Shown: positions 17,964 through 27,291, counted from the stretch's first letter. The stretch is 64,000 bases of DNA from Candidatus Burkholderia verschuerenii (GCF_001189365.1 NZ_LFJJ01000005.1:1-64000); one strand, 5' to 3'. Translations and numbers: made by a program. Notes: generated by a model not told the origin, from the sequence alone.

Positions 17964-18677
17964 ATGAAAGACGAGACACTCACAATCAGAACGATCACGC
18001 GTGCCATGATCGCCGGCATGTCGATGCTGACATGCATCGCGGCGAGCGCGCAAACGCCGGATAGCGCCGTAGGCGATGCCATCGCGCATCAGGGCGTGCC
18101 GCCAGCGGTGCCCGCGTGTATCGCGTGTCATGGCGCGCACGGCGAGGGCAACGCGCAAGCGGGCTTTCCACGGCTCGCGGGCCTGTCCGCCGGATACCTC
18201 GCCGCGCAATTGAACGACTTCGCGAGCGGCGCGCGTCAGCAGCCGGTGATGATGCCCATCGCAAAAGGGATGACGCCGGAGGCGCGTGCGAATGTGGCCG
18301 CGTATTTTGCGTCGCTGGATGCGCCATCGTCGGCTTCGTCGACGTCGACACAGAAGCCCGATGCGCTCGGCGAGCAACTCGCGCTGCATGGCAACTGGAA
18401 GAGCGGCGTGCCTGCGTGCGTATCGTGTTACGGCGATCAGGGCAGCGGCGTCGGCGATGCCTTTCCCGCGCTCGCCAGTCAGCCCGCCGCGTACATCAAG
18501 ACGCAGCTCGCGGCATGGAAGGCGGGTACGCGCGCGCCGGGACCGCTCGGCCTGATGAGCGCAGTGGCCAAACGTCTGTCCGATCAGGAAGCGGATGCCG
18601 CCGCGACATACTTCGCGTCGTTACCGGCTGCGGCTCACAATGCGCAAGAAAGCGCCAAACAAGGGGTCGCACGATGA
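17964..18677 (+). CDS. tsdB: diheme c4-type cytochrome, partner of thiosulfate dehydrogenase, second heme motif damaged
   Basis: A 237-residue periplasmic cytochrome with two similar c-type domains, consistent with the TsdB partner of TsdA. The signal sequence ends near ASA-QT. Heme site 1 is intact: C52-x-x-C55-H56. Site 2 reads C152-V-S-C155-Y156: the proximal His is replaced by Tyr (TAC at 18429-18431), a single C to T change from CAC. The second heme could not be ligated normally, though covalent attachment might still occur. Its stop overlaps the tsdA start (ATGA). The tsdB assignment rests on this pairing and the duplicated-domain layout. Confidence 0.75.
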   Translation: MKDETLTIRTITRAMIAGMSMLTCIAASAQTPDSAVGDAIAHQGVPPAVPACIACHGAHGEGNAQAGFPRLAGLSAGYLAAQLNDFASGARQQPVMMPIAKGMTPEARANVAAYFASLDAPSSASSTSTQKPDALGEQLALHGNWKSGVPACVSCYGDQGSGVGDAFPALASQPAAYIKTQLAAWKAGTRAPGPLGLMSAVAKRLSDQEADAAATYFASLPAAAHNAQESAKQGVAR

Positions 18678-19684
18678 AATACGCATCTATCGCATGGACG
18701 TCGGTCTTCGTGGCGGGCGCGGCGGGCGCGGTCGCATTCGGCGCGATTGCGCATTCGCTCAAGCCCGATGTCGAGATCACCGCGCATCCCAAAGCGCAGG
18801 TCGAGAAGGTCGCCGCATCTGCAACGCCCGCGCCCGCGCCTGCGCGCAAGATCGATTTCACGCCGAGCGATCGTCCCATTCCCGACGACGACTTCGGCAA
18901 GGTCGTGGCCGAAGGTCAGCGCATCTTCAACGATCCGGCCAAGTATGCGAAGGCGTATGTCGGCAACGAACTGCGCTGCGCGAGCTGCCATCTCGATCAA
19001 GGACGCAAGCCCGGTTCCGCGCCGATGTGGGCCGCGTATCTGTCGTATCCGGCGTACCGGTCGAAGAATCATCACGTCAATACGTTCGCCGAACGCCTGC
19101 AGGGATGCTTTCGCTTCAGCATGAACGGCAAGGCGCCGCCGCTCGGCGATCCGGTGCTCGTCGCGCTCGAATCGTATTCGTACTGGCTCGCGCAAGGCGC
19201 GCCGCTCGATCCGAAGATCGCGGGGCGCGGCTATACGAAGATCGCCAAGCCCGCGCAGACGCCCGACTATCATCGCGGCGAAGCGGTCTATCAGGCGCGT
19301 TGTGCGCTGTGTCATGCGGCCGATGGCAGCGGCCAGCGCGCCCGCAACGGGGCGAGCGCGTTCCCGGCGCTGTGGGGCGATGCGTCGTTCAACTGGGGCG
19401 CCGGAATGGGCAGCATCAAGAATGCGGCGGCGTTCATCAAGGGCAATATGCCGCTCGGGCAGGGCTGCACGCTGAGCGATCAGGAAGCGTGGGACGTGGC
19501 GATGTTCATCGACAGTCACGACCGGCCGCAAGACCCGCGCTACACGCAATCGGTCGAGGAAACGCGCAAGCAGTTCCACGATTCGCCGCAGTCGATGTAC
19601 GGGCAAAGCGTGAACGGCGGCGCGCCGCTCGGCAGCCGATCGACGCCCAATGGCGGCACCTTGCGCGCGGGCGGAAAACTGTGA
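18674..19684 (+). CDS. tsdA: thiosulfate dehydrogenase TsdA-type diheme cytochrome c
   Basis: A 336-residue protein with an N-terminal membrane anchor or signal (6-26) and an Ala/Pro linker. Heme 1 is C102-x-x-C105-H106 (CASCHLDQG) and heme 2 is C210-x-x-C213-H214 (CALCHAADG). LQGCFRFSMNG supplies Cys145, matching the Cys that ligates the active-site heme in TsdA, which oxidises two thiosulfates to tetrathionate. ALWGDASFNWGAGM is also TsdA-like. It overlaps the upstream cytochrome gene by 4 bases. The frame is intact, so thiosulfate oxidation may persist if another electron acceptor is available. Confidence 0.85.
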   Translation: MKYASIAWTSVFVAGAAGAVAFGAIAHSLKPDVEITAHPKAQVEKVAASATPAPAPARKIDFTPSDRPIPDDDFGKVVAEGQRIFNDPAKYAKAYVGNELRCASCHLDQGRKPGSAPMWAAYLSYPAYRSKNHHVNTFAERLQGCFRFSMNGKAPPLGDPVLVALESYSYWLAQGAPLDPKIAGRGYTKIAKPAQTPDYHRGEAVYQARCALCHAADGSGQRARNGASAFPALWGDASFNWGAGMGSIKNAAAFIKGNMPLGQGCTLSDQEAWDVAMFIDSHDRPQDPRYTQSVEETRKQFHDSPQSMYGQSVNGGAPLGSRSTPNGGTLRAGGKL

Positions 19685-19748
19685 CGGACAGCCTGCCGAA
19701 AGCAAATCAGCGCAGAATCGAGCCTTTCGACGCACATACGACCGACCG

Positions 19749-20714
19749 ATGAACTTCACGCATCTGTACGCGTTCTACGAAGTCGCGAGAGCGGGCGGCA
19801 TCAGCGCGGGCGCCGAACGGCTGCGCGTGAGTCAGCCCGCCGTCACGCGTGAGATTCGCGAACTCGAGGACCGTCTCGGCCTCGCGCTGTTCGATCGCCT
19901 GCCGCGCGGCGTCGCGCTCACCGAAGCGGGGCGCATGCTGTTCGATTACGCCGAAAAGATCTTCGCCCTCGCCGATGCCGCGCAGAGTCAGCTCAAGGAA
20001 CTCGCGGGACTCGACGCGGGGCATATGCGTATCGGCGCGAGCGCGACGGTGGGCGTCTATCTCGTGCCCGATCTGCTGGCGCGATTTTCGGCGCAGCATC
20101 CGCGCGTATCGGTCGATCTCACGGTGACCAACACGGAGAGCGTCGAAGCCGGATTGCGCGAGCTGAAATTCACGCTCGGCTTCGTCGAAGGCCCGTTCGA
20201 CGATTCCATTTTGCATGCGTGCCCGATCGGCCGCGACGAGATCGCGGTGACGGCGGCGGCGGATCATCCGATGTGCGGCGAGAAGGTCGATCCGTCCGAT
20301 CTTGCCGACCGCGCGGTGATCATGCGCGAGCCGGGCTCGGGCACACGCGCGATCGTCGAGGATGCGTATGCGCAGCGCAATCTGCGTATCGAGCCGCTCA
20401 TGTCGGTGAGCGATACCGAAGCGATCAAGCGGCTGCTGCGCGCCAATCGCTCGCTCGCGTATCTGTCGGTGCTCAGCGTGAAGGACGAGTTGCAGCGCGG
20501 CCTGCTCAGGACGATCGATGTTGCGATGCATATCGAACGGCAACTGCATATGGTGTGGCTCAAGGAGCGCACGCTGTCGCCGAGCGGACGCGCGCTGGTC
20601 GATCTCGTGTGTCAGCGCGACGACGTGCCGCCCGTCAAACGCGAAAAGGCCGCGCGCACGCGGCCTGATGCCGAACGAGCGGCGCTTACGTCAACTGCGA
20701 CGCGAACTTCGTGA
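19749..20714 (+). CDS. LysR family transcriptional regulator
   Basis: A 321-residue LysR regulator. The N-terminal winged helix-turn-helix includes [36 protein letters not shown], and a type 2 periplasmic-binding effector domain follows. It is co-directional with tsdBA, 64 bases downstream, and probably controls the sulfur module. The C-terminal tail beyond about residue 300 is Arg/Ala-rich and overlaps the 3' end of the convergent aldehyde dehydrogenase gene by 29 bases. CysB/CysL-type effectors would fit the context (inference). Confidence 0.85.
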   Translation: MNFTHLYAFYEVARAGGISAGAERLRVSQPAVTREIRELEDRLGLALFDRLPRGVALTEAGRMLFDYAEKIFALADAAQSQLKELAGLDAGHMRIGASATVGVYLVPDLLARFSAQHPRVSVDLTVTNTESVEAGLRELKFTLGFVEGPFDDSILHACPIGRDEIAVTAAADHPMCGEKVDPSDLADRAVIMREPGSGTRAIVEDAYAQRNLRIEPLMSVSDTEAIKRLLRANRSLAYLSVLSVKDELQRGLLRTIDVAMHIERQLHMVWLKERTLSPSGRALVDLVCQRDDVPPVKREKAARTRPDAERAALTSTATRTS

Positions 20715-22130
20715 CGAGATACGCTTCCATCGCTTCGGTGCCGCCTTCGGAACCGTAACCGGATTCCTTCACGCCGCCGAACGGCGCTTCCGGCAAGCCC
20801 AGACCGTGATGGTTCAGCGAGATCATGCCGCTTTCGATATCGCGCGACAGCGCGCCGAGTGTGGCGGCATCGCGCGTGTAGGCGTAGGCCGCGAGTCCGA
20901 CCGGCAGACGGTTCGCTTCGGCGATGACTTTATCGTAGGAACGGAAGGTCGCGATCGGCGCGATGGGGCCGAACGGTTCCTCGTTCATGATGCGCGCATC
21001 GACGGACACGTTGGTCAGCACGGTCGGCTCGAAGAAGAAGCCGCGCCGGTTCGGACGCTTGCCGCCGAGCGCGATGCTCGCGCCGTGGCCGAGCGCATCT
21101 GCGACGAGCCGCTCCATCGCGTCCACGCGGCGCGCGTTGGCGAGCGGTCCCATCGTCACGCCCCGATGTAGACCGTCGCCTGTTTCCAGGGCGCGCGCCG
21201 CATCGACGAAATGACGCGTGAATTCCTCGCATGCTTTTTCTTCGACGAGAAAGCGCGTCGGCGATATGCACACTTGCCCCGCGTTGCGGAACTTGGCGGC
21301 GACGAGCAGCTTGGCCGCGCGCGGGATGTCGTTATCCGCGAAGACGATGGCGGGCGCGTGGCCGCCAAGTTCCATCGTCGCGCGCTTCATATGCTGGCCC
21401 GCCATCGACGCGAGCAACTTGCCGACTTGCGTCGATCCCGTGAACGAAATCTTGGCGACCGAAGGATGCGCGATCAGATAACTCGATACATCGCCGGGTA
21501 CGCCGAACACGAGATTGAGCACGCCTTCGGGCAGACCGACATCGACAAAAGCCTGCACTAATGCCGCGCAACTCGCGGGCGTTTCTTCAGGATCCTTAAG
21601 GATAATCGAACAGCCCGCCGCCAGCGCCGCCGATACCTTGCGCACCGCCTGATTCAGCGGAAAATTCCACGGCGTGAACGCGGCGACGATACCCACCGGC
21701 TCACGCGTGACGATCTGCGTGACGCCATCGGCGCGCGCGGGAATCACGCGGCCGTAGGTGCGCCGCGCTTCTTCCGCGAACCATTCGATGGTGTCGGCGG
21801 CGGCCAGCGTTTCCAGTCGCGATTCCGCGAGCGGCTTGCCTTGCTCCATCGTCATCATGACGGCGATGGCTTCCGCACGCGTGCGCACATGATGCGCTGC
21901 GCTGCGCATCATGTGCGCACGAACGCGGACGTCTTGCGCCATGCCGCGAAACCGCGCCTGGCCGCTTGCACGGCCTCTTCCAGATCGCGTTCATCCGCGA
22001 GCGCGACTTGGCCGATGGTCTCTTCCGTCGCCGGATTGACGACGGTTTGCGCGCGGCCGGTCGTGCACCATGCGCCGCCGATATGCAGCAGCGTATCGGG
22101 ATATGCGTGATTCGAATGTTCTGCAGCCAT
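20686..22130 (-). pseudogene. NAD(P)-dependent semialdehyde dehydrogenase, frameshifted near 21920
   Basis: An aldehyde dehydrogenase of the succinate/alpha-ketoglutarate semialdehyde type, about 481 residues if repaired. Start ATG 22130 (MAAEHSN) has AGGAG about 11 bases upstream. The N-terminal part ends in [11 protein letters not shown]. The frame then changes near 21920, and the rest ([51 protein letters not shown], catalytic Cys in [10 protein letters not shown]) is intact. An 18-bp-arm perfect palindrome lies exactly at the break (21880-21921). It is the last gene of an operon with an MFS carrier and a sugar-acid dehydratase and would oxidise the final semialdehyde. Confidence 0.85.
21880..21921. 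repeat. 18-bp-arm perfect palindrome at the frameshift of the aldehyde dehydrogenase
   Basis: The arms 21880-21897 and 21904-21921 are exact complements with a 6-base loop. Inside a coding gene such a long perfect hairpin is unexpected. One arm encodes the normal-looking AAHHVRTR; the other falls where the frame is broken. This is the signature of a quasipalindrome template-switch mutation. Confidence 0.8.
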
Positions 22131-22151
22131 TGCCTGCAACGCTCCTGAGAG

Positions 22152-23534
22152 TTAAGTACGCGATGTCGAGATGACCTTCGGCATCGCCTCGTTGTCTTCG
22201 TAGATGGGATCCCAGTTGATCATCAGCGCGATCACGAGGCCGACGACCGGCACCACCGCGATATACAGCAGCGTCGTCGCCATGCCGGCGGACGCCATGA
22301 TGATCGGGAACAGGAAGAAGCCGAAGATGCTGCCGCCGCGCGCCATGCCTTGTCCCCAGCCGGAGCCGAGTCCGCGCAGTTCGGTCGGGTACGAAAGCGT
22401 CGCGAGCGTCATGCCCTGACCTGGACCGATGGAGTGGCCGAAGATCATCGCGGCGAGCAGAATCGCCATGACGTAGGGGCTCAGATGCGCGTGCATCGTG
22501 CCGAACAGCAGCAGGCTGACCGCGACGATGCAGTAGCCGAACATCGACATGCGGCGCACGCCGACCTTGCCCGAATACTTCGCGCCAAGAGCCGCGCCGA
22601 TGATGCCGAACACGTTGAAGCACACCGCGCCAAGAATCGCGTTCTCCATCGAATTGCCGAAGATGGCTTGCGACATCGACGGAATATTGAAGCCGACCGA
22701 GAAGTATTCGATTGCCTGCGTGATACACACGGCCGACGCGAGAATCGTGCGCGGCAAATACTTGCCCTTGAAGAGCGCGGACAGCGTCTGCCGTTCTTCG
22801 CGCTTTTCCGCGAAGCCCGTAGGCTGCAAATCGACCTTGATGCTGTACGTCTTTTCCAGAATTTTCGCGGCCTGATCGAGCGGCAGATTGTGCGGGGCCC
22901 AGCGCGGGCTTTCATCGGCGAAGAAGTAGCGGGCCATCAGAATGATCAGCGCCGGAATCGCGCCGAAGCCGATGGCGAAGCGCCACAGATGATCGCCGAA
23001 CACGTCGGTATTGAACGGCAGAATGACGAGACCGCTGCACGATGCCGCGACGTACCACATCACTTGCCACGCGCCGACGCTCGCCGTCTTCGACTTTTTG
23101 TTGACGATCTCCGCCACATACGAAAGCGCGACCGGAAAGTCGAGACCGACGCCGATGCCCATCAGCAAGCGGAAGCCGAGCAGCATTTCGAAGCTCGTCG
23201 ACAGCGCCGCGCCGATGGCCGCGACCACCAGCAGCGCCACGTTGATGATCAGAATCTTGAAGCGCCCGAGCCGGTCGATATACCGTCCGCCGACGATGCC
23301 GCCCAGACACGCGCCCAGCGCCATGATCGCGGTGATCAGCCCGACTTCCGTCGGCGTGAGATGAAACGCCTGCCGCAACTGCACGATGCCGACGCCCAGG
23401 CTCGCGAAATCGTAGGCATCGACGAAGATGCCGCCGAGCGCGACGAGCGTCAGCAACAGCGTGCGCTTGTCCGAAGGGTGCGCATCGACGAACCGCTCGA
23501 TGTCCTGCGCCGATTTGACGACTAACCGATCCAT
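22152..23534 (-). CDS. MFS transporter, sugar/organic-acid type
   Basis: A 460-residue major facilitator with 12 predicted helices. Family signatures include GGRYIDRLGRFKIL between helices 2 and 3 and PTELRGLGSGWGQGMARGG in the second half. The start at 23534 has a GGAGAC box. It lies between the dehydratase (35 bases) and the aldehyde dehydrogenase (21 bases) and presumably imports their sugar acid. The long cytoplasmic loop between helices 6 and 7 is typical of sugar porters. The frame is intact. Confidence 0.85.
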   Translation of the reverse strand: MDRLVVKSAQDIERFVDAHPSDKRTLLLTLVALGGIFVDAYDFASLGVGIVQLRQAFHLTPTEVGLITAIMALGACLGGIVGGRYIDRLGRFKILIINVALLVVAAIGAALSTSFEMLLGFRLLMGIGVGLDFPVALSYVAEIVNKKSKTASVGAWQVMWYVAASCSGLVILPFNTDVFGDHLWRFAIGFGAIPALIILMARYFFADESPRWAPHNLPLDQAAKILEKTYSIKVDLQPTGFAEKREERQTLSALFKGKYLPRTILASAVCITQAIEYFSVGFNIPSMSQAIFGNSMENAILGAVCFNVFGIIGAALGAKYSGKVGVRRMSMFGYCIVAVSLLLFGTMHAHLSPYVMAILLAAMIFGHSIGPGQGMTLATLSYPTELRGLGSGWGQGMARGGSIFGFFLFPIIMASAGMATTLLYIAVVPVVGLVIALMINWDPIYEDNEAMPKVISTSRT

Positions 23535-23569
23535 GTGTGTGTCTCCTGTGCTTTATCTGTTGGTGACGC

Positions 23570-24739
23570 TTATCCGATGCGTTCTTCCAGTTCGTTCAGC
23601 GCCGGCACGATGCCGATGCCCGGCGCTTCCCCGAGCGACACGCGCCCGTCCTTCGGTGTCGCGATCGGCCCGCACAGCAGCGTGCGCAGCTGATTCGGAT
23701 TGGCGTCGACTTCGAGCATGCCGTCGCCGCCCGCCGCCGCGAGCAAATGGCCCGACGCGAGCAAGCCGAGCCCGCCGCCGAGGTAATGCGGGCAGTAGCG
23801 CAAACCGGCCGCGCGCGTCGCCTGAATCACTGGCCAGCAGCCGGAGATGCCGCCCCATTTCGCGGCATCGGGCTGTACGACGTCGTAGCCGCGTTGTTCG
23901 ATAAAGGTCGCGAAGCTCTCCGCGTCCGCCAGATTTTCGCCGCCCGCGATCGGCACCGGCGATTGCTCGATCAGCGCGCGCCATTCCGCGACTGGACGAT
24001 TGCAGCGCAGCGGTTCTTCGAGCCAGCCGAGATCGAACGATGCAAATTCGCGCGACATCTCCATGGCGGCAGGCAAATCCCATGCTTGGTTCGCATCGGC
24101 CTGCAAAGTGCATGCGTCGCCGATGATCTCGCGCAGGCTCGCCAGATTGCCGAGATCGCGCTCGCGCCCGAAGCCCACTTTCAGCTTGAACGAGCGATAG
24201 CCTTCGGCGGCTTTTTCGCGCACCAATTCTTCCGCGCCGACCGGATTAAGGCCGCTCGCATAGACTTCGATCTCGCCCGATGCGCCGCCGAGCAAACGCC
24301 ACAGCGGCAGCTTCGCCTTGCGCGCCCACAAATCCCACAGCGCCAGATCGATGCCTGCAATCGCCTGCGCGAACGGTCCCGGCTCGCCGGATTGCAGCGC
24401 CAGCACTTCGGTGCGCTGCGTGAGCATGTGGAAGGTATCAGCGGGATGCACGACGGGATGCTCGATCAGCATCGGCCGGAACACGGACTCGACCAGCCGC
24501 GCCCGATGCTCCGCGCCCACCGACGGGAAATTGCACCAGACTTCGCCGTAGCCTTGCACGCCGTCCGAATCGGTGATGCGCACGAATACAGCGGGGCGGT
24601 CGGTCATCGTGCCGAACGATGTGCGTACCGGCGTCGCAATCGGCGCGCGGAACACGAACGCCTCGACGCGCTCGATGGCAACCGGCTCGATGCCGTGCGT
24701 GTCCAGCCGGGGAAACGCTCCGCGTCGCGTTTCGGTCAT
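23570..24739 (-). CDS. enolase-superfamily dehydratase (mandelate racemase/muconate lactonizing type)
   Basis: A 389-residue enolase-superfamily enzyme with a complete active site. Lys185-x-Lys187 is in FKLKVGF. Metal ligands are Asp215 (DANQAW), Glu241 (WLEEPL) and Glu268 (GGEN). The general acid/base pair is Asp291 (VVQPDAAKWGG) and His318 (CPHYLGGG). This is the mandelate-racemase subgroup pattern, which in sugar-acid operons usually means dehydration to a 2-keto-3-deoxy acid. With the downstream semialdehyde dehydrogenase, a non-phosphorylative pentonate or hexarate route is likely. GAGGAGG precedes the start. Confidence 0.87.
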   Translation of the reverse strand: MTETRRGAFPRLDTHGIEPVAIERVEAFVFRAPIATPVRTSFGTMTDRPAVFVRITDSDGVQGYGEVWCNFPSVGAEHRARLVESVFRPMLIEHPVVHPADTFHMLTQRTEVLALQSGEPGPFAQAIAGIDLALWDLWARKAKLPLWRLLGGASGEIEVYASGLNPVGAEELVREKAAEGYRSFKLKVGFGRERDLGNLASLREIIGDACTLQADANQAWDLPAAMEMSREFASFDLGWLEEPLRCNRPVAEWRALIEQSPVPIAGGENLADAESFATFIEQRGYDVVQPDAAKWGGISGCWPVIQATRAAGLRYCPHYLGGGLGLLASGHLLAAAGGDGMLEVDANPNQLRTLLCGPIATPKDGRVSLGEAPGIGIVPALNELEERIG

Positions 24740-24775
24740 TGCCTGCCTCCTCGGTTTATTCTAAAGTTATAAAGT

Positions 24776-24795
24776 ATGGTTTATAGTACTACCAT
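24776..24795. promoter_or_regulatory. possible GntR operator in a divergent promoter region
   Basis: In the 138-bp divergent region between the dehydratase and the GMC gene, ATGGT (24776-24780) and ACCAT (24791-24795) flank TTATAGTACT. TATAGT also occurs in the clearer operator at 26509-26530, next to the GntR gene. The region is strongly AT-rich compared with its surroundings. Confidence 0.4.
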
Positions 24796-24877
24796 GTTTT
24801 AGAACTTGGCAATCGGGATTGGTGCGGGCTTTCCCTGACGGCGCATCGGTTCACAATCAGGTCAAAGGAGACACGCC

Positions 24878-26515
24878 ATGCAGAATAAACAGAACGGTTA
24901 CGACTACATCATCGTCGGCGCGGGGTCGGCGGGATGCGTGCTGGCGAACCGGCTGTCCGCCGATCCCGCCTGCCGCGTGCTGCTGCTGGAGGCGGGCGGC
25001 AATGATCGCCATTTCTGGCTGAAGCTGCCGGTCGGCTATTTCCGCAGCATCTACGACACGCGTTTTTCCTGGCAATTCAAGCTGGAAAAGGAAGCGACCA
25101 CCGGCATGCGCGATATCGTCTGGCCGCGCGGGCGCGTGCTCGGCGGATCGAGTTCGATCAACGGGCTGCTCTATATTCGCGGCCAGCGCGCCGATTACGA
25201 CGATTGGGAAGCCTTCGGCGCGCGCGGCTGGTCCTTCAAGGACGTGCTGCCGTTCTTCAAGCGCTCGGAGAAATACGCGGGCGGCGAGACGGCGTATCAC
25301 GGCGCGTCGGGCGAACTCGGTGTCTCCGACCTGCGCAACGATCATCCCTATTGCGAGGCGTGGCTGCGCGCGGGACAGGAAGCGGGCTTCTCGCGCACCA
25401 AGGACTTCAACGGCGAAAAGGACGACGGCCTCGGTCCGTATCAACTGACCATCGCAGGACACTGGCGATGCAGCGCGGCGACCGCGTTTCTGCATCCGGT
25501 GATGCATCGCCCGAATCTGACGGTGACGACCGGCGTTCACGTGACGCGCGTGCTGTTCGACGGCGACGATGCGACCGGCGTCGAATACGTGCTCGACGGC
25601 GCGACGCACACGGCGCGCGCCGAACGCGAAACGCTGCTCGCGGCGGGCGCGCTGCAATCGCCGCAACTGCTGCAACTATCCGGTATCGGCGATGCCGCGC
25701 TGCTGAAGCAACATGGCATCGGCGCGCGTGTGCATGCGCCGGAAGTCGGGCGCAATCTGCGCGATCACTATCAGGCGCGCGTCATCGTCAAGCTGAAGCA
25801 TCGCATGTCGCTCAACGACGACGTGCGCAATCCGCTCAAGCTCGCCAGCATGGGCGCGCAATGGCTGTTCGGCAAACGCGGGCCGCTGACGGTCGGCGCG
25901 GGGCAGGTCGGCGGACTCGTCGCGACGGAGCACGCGCAGGGCGGCCGTCCGGACGTTCTCTTCAACGTGATGCCGCTTTCCGTCGATAAACCCGGCGACC
26001 CGCTGCACGGCTTCTCGGGCTTTTCCGCATCCGCGACGCAATGCCGGCCGGAATCGGCGGGCACGGTCGGTTTGCGCAGCGGCGATCCGTTTGCGCCGCC
26101 GCTGATCCACGCGAACTATCTGCGCGAAACGAAGGACGTGAAGACACTCGTCGCCGGTCTCAAACTGCTGCGCGAGATTTACGATCAACCGACTTTCCGC
26201 TCGCTCGTGACGGGCGAAGAACATTTGCCGGGCACGGGTTTGCGCAGCGACGCCGAACTCGAAGCGTTCGCGCGGCAGAAGGGCGGCACGGTGTTCCATC
26301 CGGTTGGCACCTGCCGCATGGGTTCGGACGATGCATCGGTCGTGGATTCGGAACTGCGCGTGTGCGGCGTCAACAAGTTGCGCGTGATCGATGCATCGGT
26401 GATGCCGAACATGATTTCGACCAACACCAACGCCGCCGCGATCATGATCGGCGAAAAGGGCGCGGTGCTGGTTCAGGGACGCATCTCCGCGCCGGCGCTG
26501 GCCGAGGCACTATAG
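24878..26515 (+). CDS. GMC family FAD-dependent oxidoreductase
   Basis: A 545-residue GMC oxidoreductase (choline/alcohol dehydrogenase type). The FAD-binding IIVGAGSAGCVLANRLS is near residue 11, the GMC signature GRVLGGSSSINGLLYIRG is near residue 85, and the C-terminal part has TVFHPVGTCRMG and LRVIDASVMPNMISTNTNAAAIMIGEK. GGAG lies just upstream of the start. It is divergent from the dehydratase operon, so it may oxidise a sugar or polyol to the lactone or acid fed to that dehydratase (inference). Its TAG stop lies inside the operator at 26509-26530. Confidence 0.88.
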   Translation: MQNKQNGYDYIIVGAGSAGCVLANRLSADPACRVLLLEAGGNDRHFWLKLPVGYFRSIYDTRFSWQFKLEKEATTGMRDIVWPRGRVLGGSSSINGLLYIRGQRADYDDWEAFGARGWSFKDVLPFFKRSEKYAGGETAYHGASGELGVSDLRNDHPYCEAWLRAGQEAGFSRTKDFNGEKDDGLGPYQLTIAGHWRCSAATAFLHPVMHRPNLTVTTGVHVTRVLFDGDDATGVEYVLDGATHTARAERETLLAAGALQSPQLLQLSGIGDAALLKQHGIGARVHAPEVGRNLRDHYQARVIVKLKHRMSLNDDVRNPLKLASMGAQWLFGKRGPLTVGAGQVGGLVATEHAQGGRPDVLFNVMPLSVDKPGDPLHGFSGFSASATQCRPESAGTVGLRSGDPFAPPLIHANYLRETKDVKTLVAGLKLLREIYDQPTFRSLVTGEEHLPGTGLRSDAELEAFARQKGGTVFHPVGTCRMGSDDASVVDSELRVCGVNKLRVIDASVMPNMISTNTNAAAIMIGEKGAVLVQGRISAPALAEAL

Positions 26516-26530
26516 TAGAGGTTCTATAGT
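26509..26530. promoter_or_regulatory. GntR-type operator, ACTATAG-N8-CTATAGT
   Basis: ACTATAG (26509-26515) and CTATAGT (26524-26530) form a perfect inverted repeat with an 8-base spacer, ending 6 bases before the GntR start. It overlaps the stop codon of the GMC gene. Autoregulation by the adjacent GntR protein is likely. Confidence 0.6.
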
Positions 26531-26536
26531 CCAGAC

Positions 26537-27289
26537 ATGCTGACAATGACACGTGCCTCGCTGGCGAGTCCCATCCCGCTTTATCTTCAGATCGCCGATG
26601 CGCTGCGCGACCGTATTGCGCGCGGCGTGTGGCAGCAAGGCCAGCTGATTCCGACGCTCGAACAGATCGCCGGAGAATTCGATGTCGCGCGCGTCACGGC
26701 GCGGCAAGCGGTGCAATTGCTGATGACCGAAGGCGCGCTCACGCCGCAGCGCGGGCGCGGCACGTTCGTGTCGGCGGCGGCGCCGTCGATCAAACCGGTG
26801 CAGGTGGTGACCAATCTGCAGGAACTGGCGGAGATGTATCGCTCGACCACGCCCGAACTGCTCACCGTCGATGAAAACAGCCGCGTGCCCGCGGTCGGCG
26901 CGTCGCTCGGCACGCTCGCGCCCGCTTATACGCACATGAAGCGCGTGCATTCCACCGATGGCGCGCTGTATTGCGTGATCTCGCTCTATCTCGACGAGCG
27001 GATTTTCTCGACATCGCCGGAGCGCTTTCGCACGCAGACGGTCATTCCGCTGCTGATGGACCTGAAGCCGTGTCCGATCGCGAAGGCGCATCAGACGCTG
27101 ACCATCGGCAGCGCCGATGCCGAAACCGCGCGGCTGTTGCGCGTGCCCGCGGATTCGCCGATCGCGCGCGTCGAACGCGTGTTCAACGATCGCGACGGGC
27201 TGGTGATCTATTACGCCGACGTGGTGTATCGCGGCGACGTGGTGCGCGTCGAAATGGATCTCGGCGGCACGTCGCTGCGCAAGAAATAA
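26537..27289 (+). CDS. GntR/HutC family transcriptional regulator
   Basis: A 250-residue GntR regulator of the HutC subfamily. The N-terminal winged helix (PLYLQIADALRDRIARGVWQQGQLIPTLEQIAGEF ... GRGTFV) is followed by a UTRA effector domain (LPADSPIARVERVFNDRDGLVIYYADVVYRGD). It lies directly after the GMC gene and behind its own palindrome. It probably controls the GMC gene and the divergent dehydratase/MFS/aldehyde dehydrogenase operon. The stop is 3 bases from that of the convergent second GntR gene. Confidence 0.88.
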   Translation: MLTMTRASLASPIPLYLQIADALRDRIARGVWQQGQLIPTLEQIAGEFDVARVTARQAVQLLMTEGALTPQRGRGTFVSAAAPSIKPVQVVTNLQELAEMYRSTTPELLTVDENSRVPAVGASLGTLAPAYTHMKRVHSTDGALYCVISLYLDERIFSTSPERFRTQTVIPLLMDLKPCPIAKAHQTLTIGSADAETARLLRVPADSPIARVERVFNDRDGLVIYYADVVYRGDVVRVEMDLGGTSLRKK

Positions 27290-27291
27290 GC

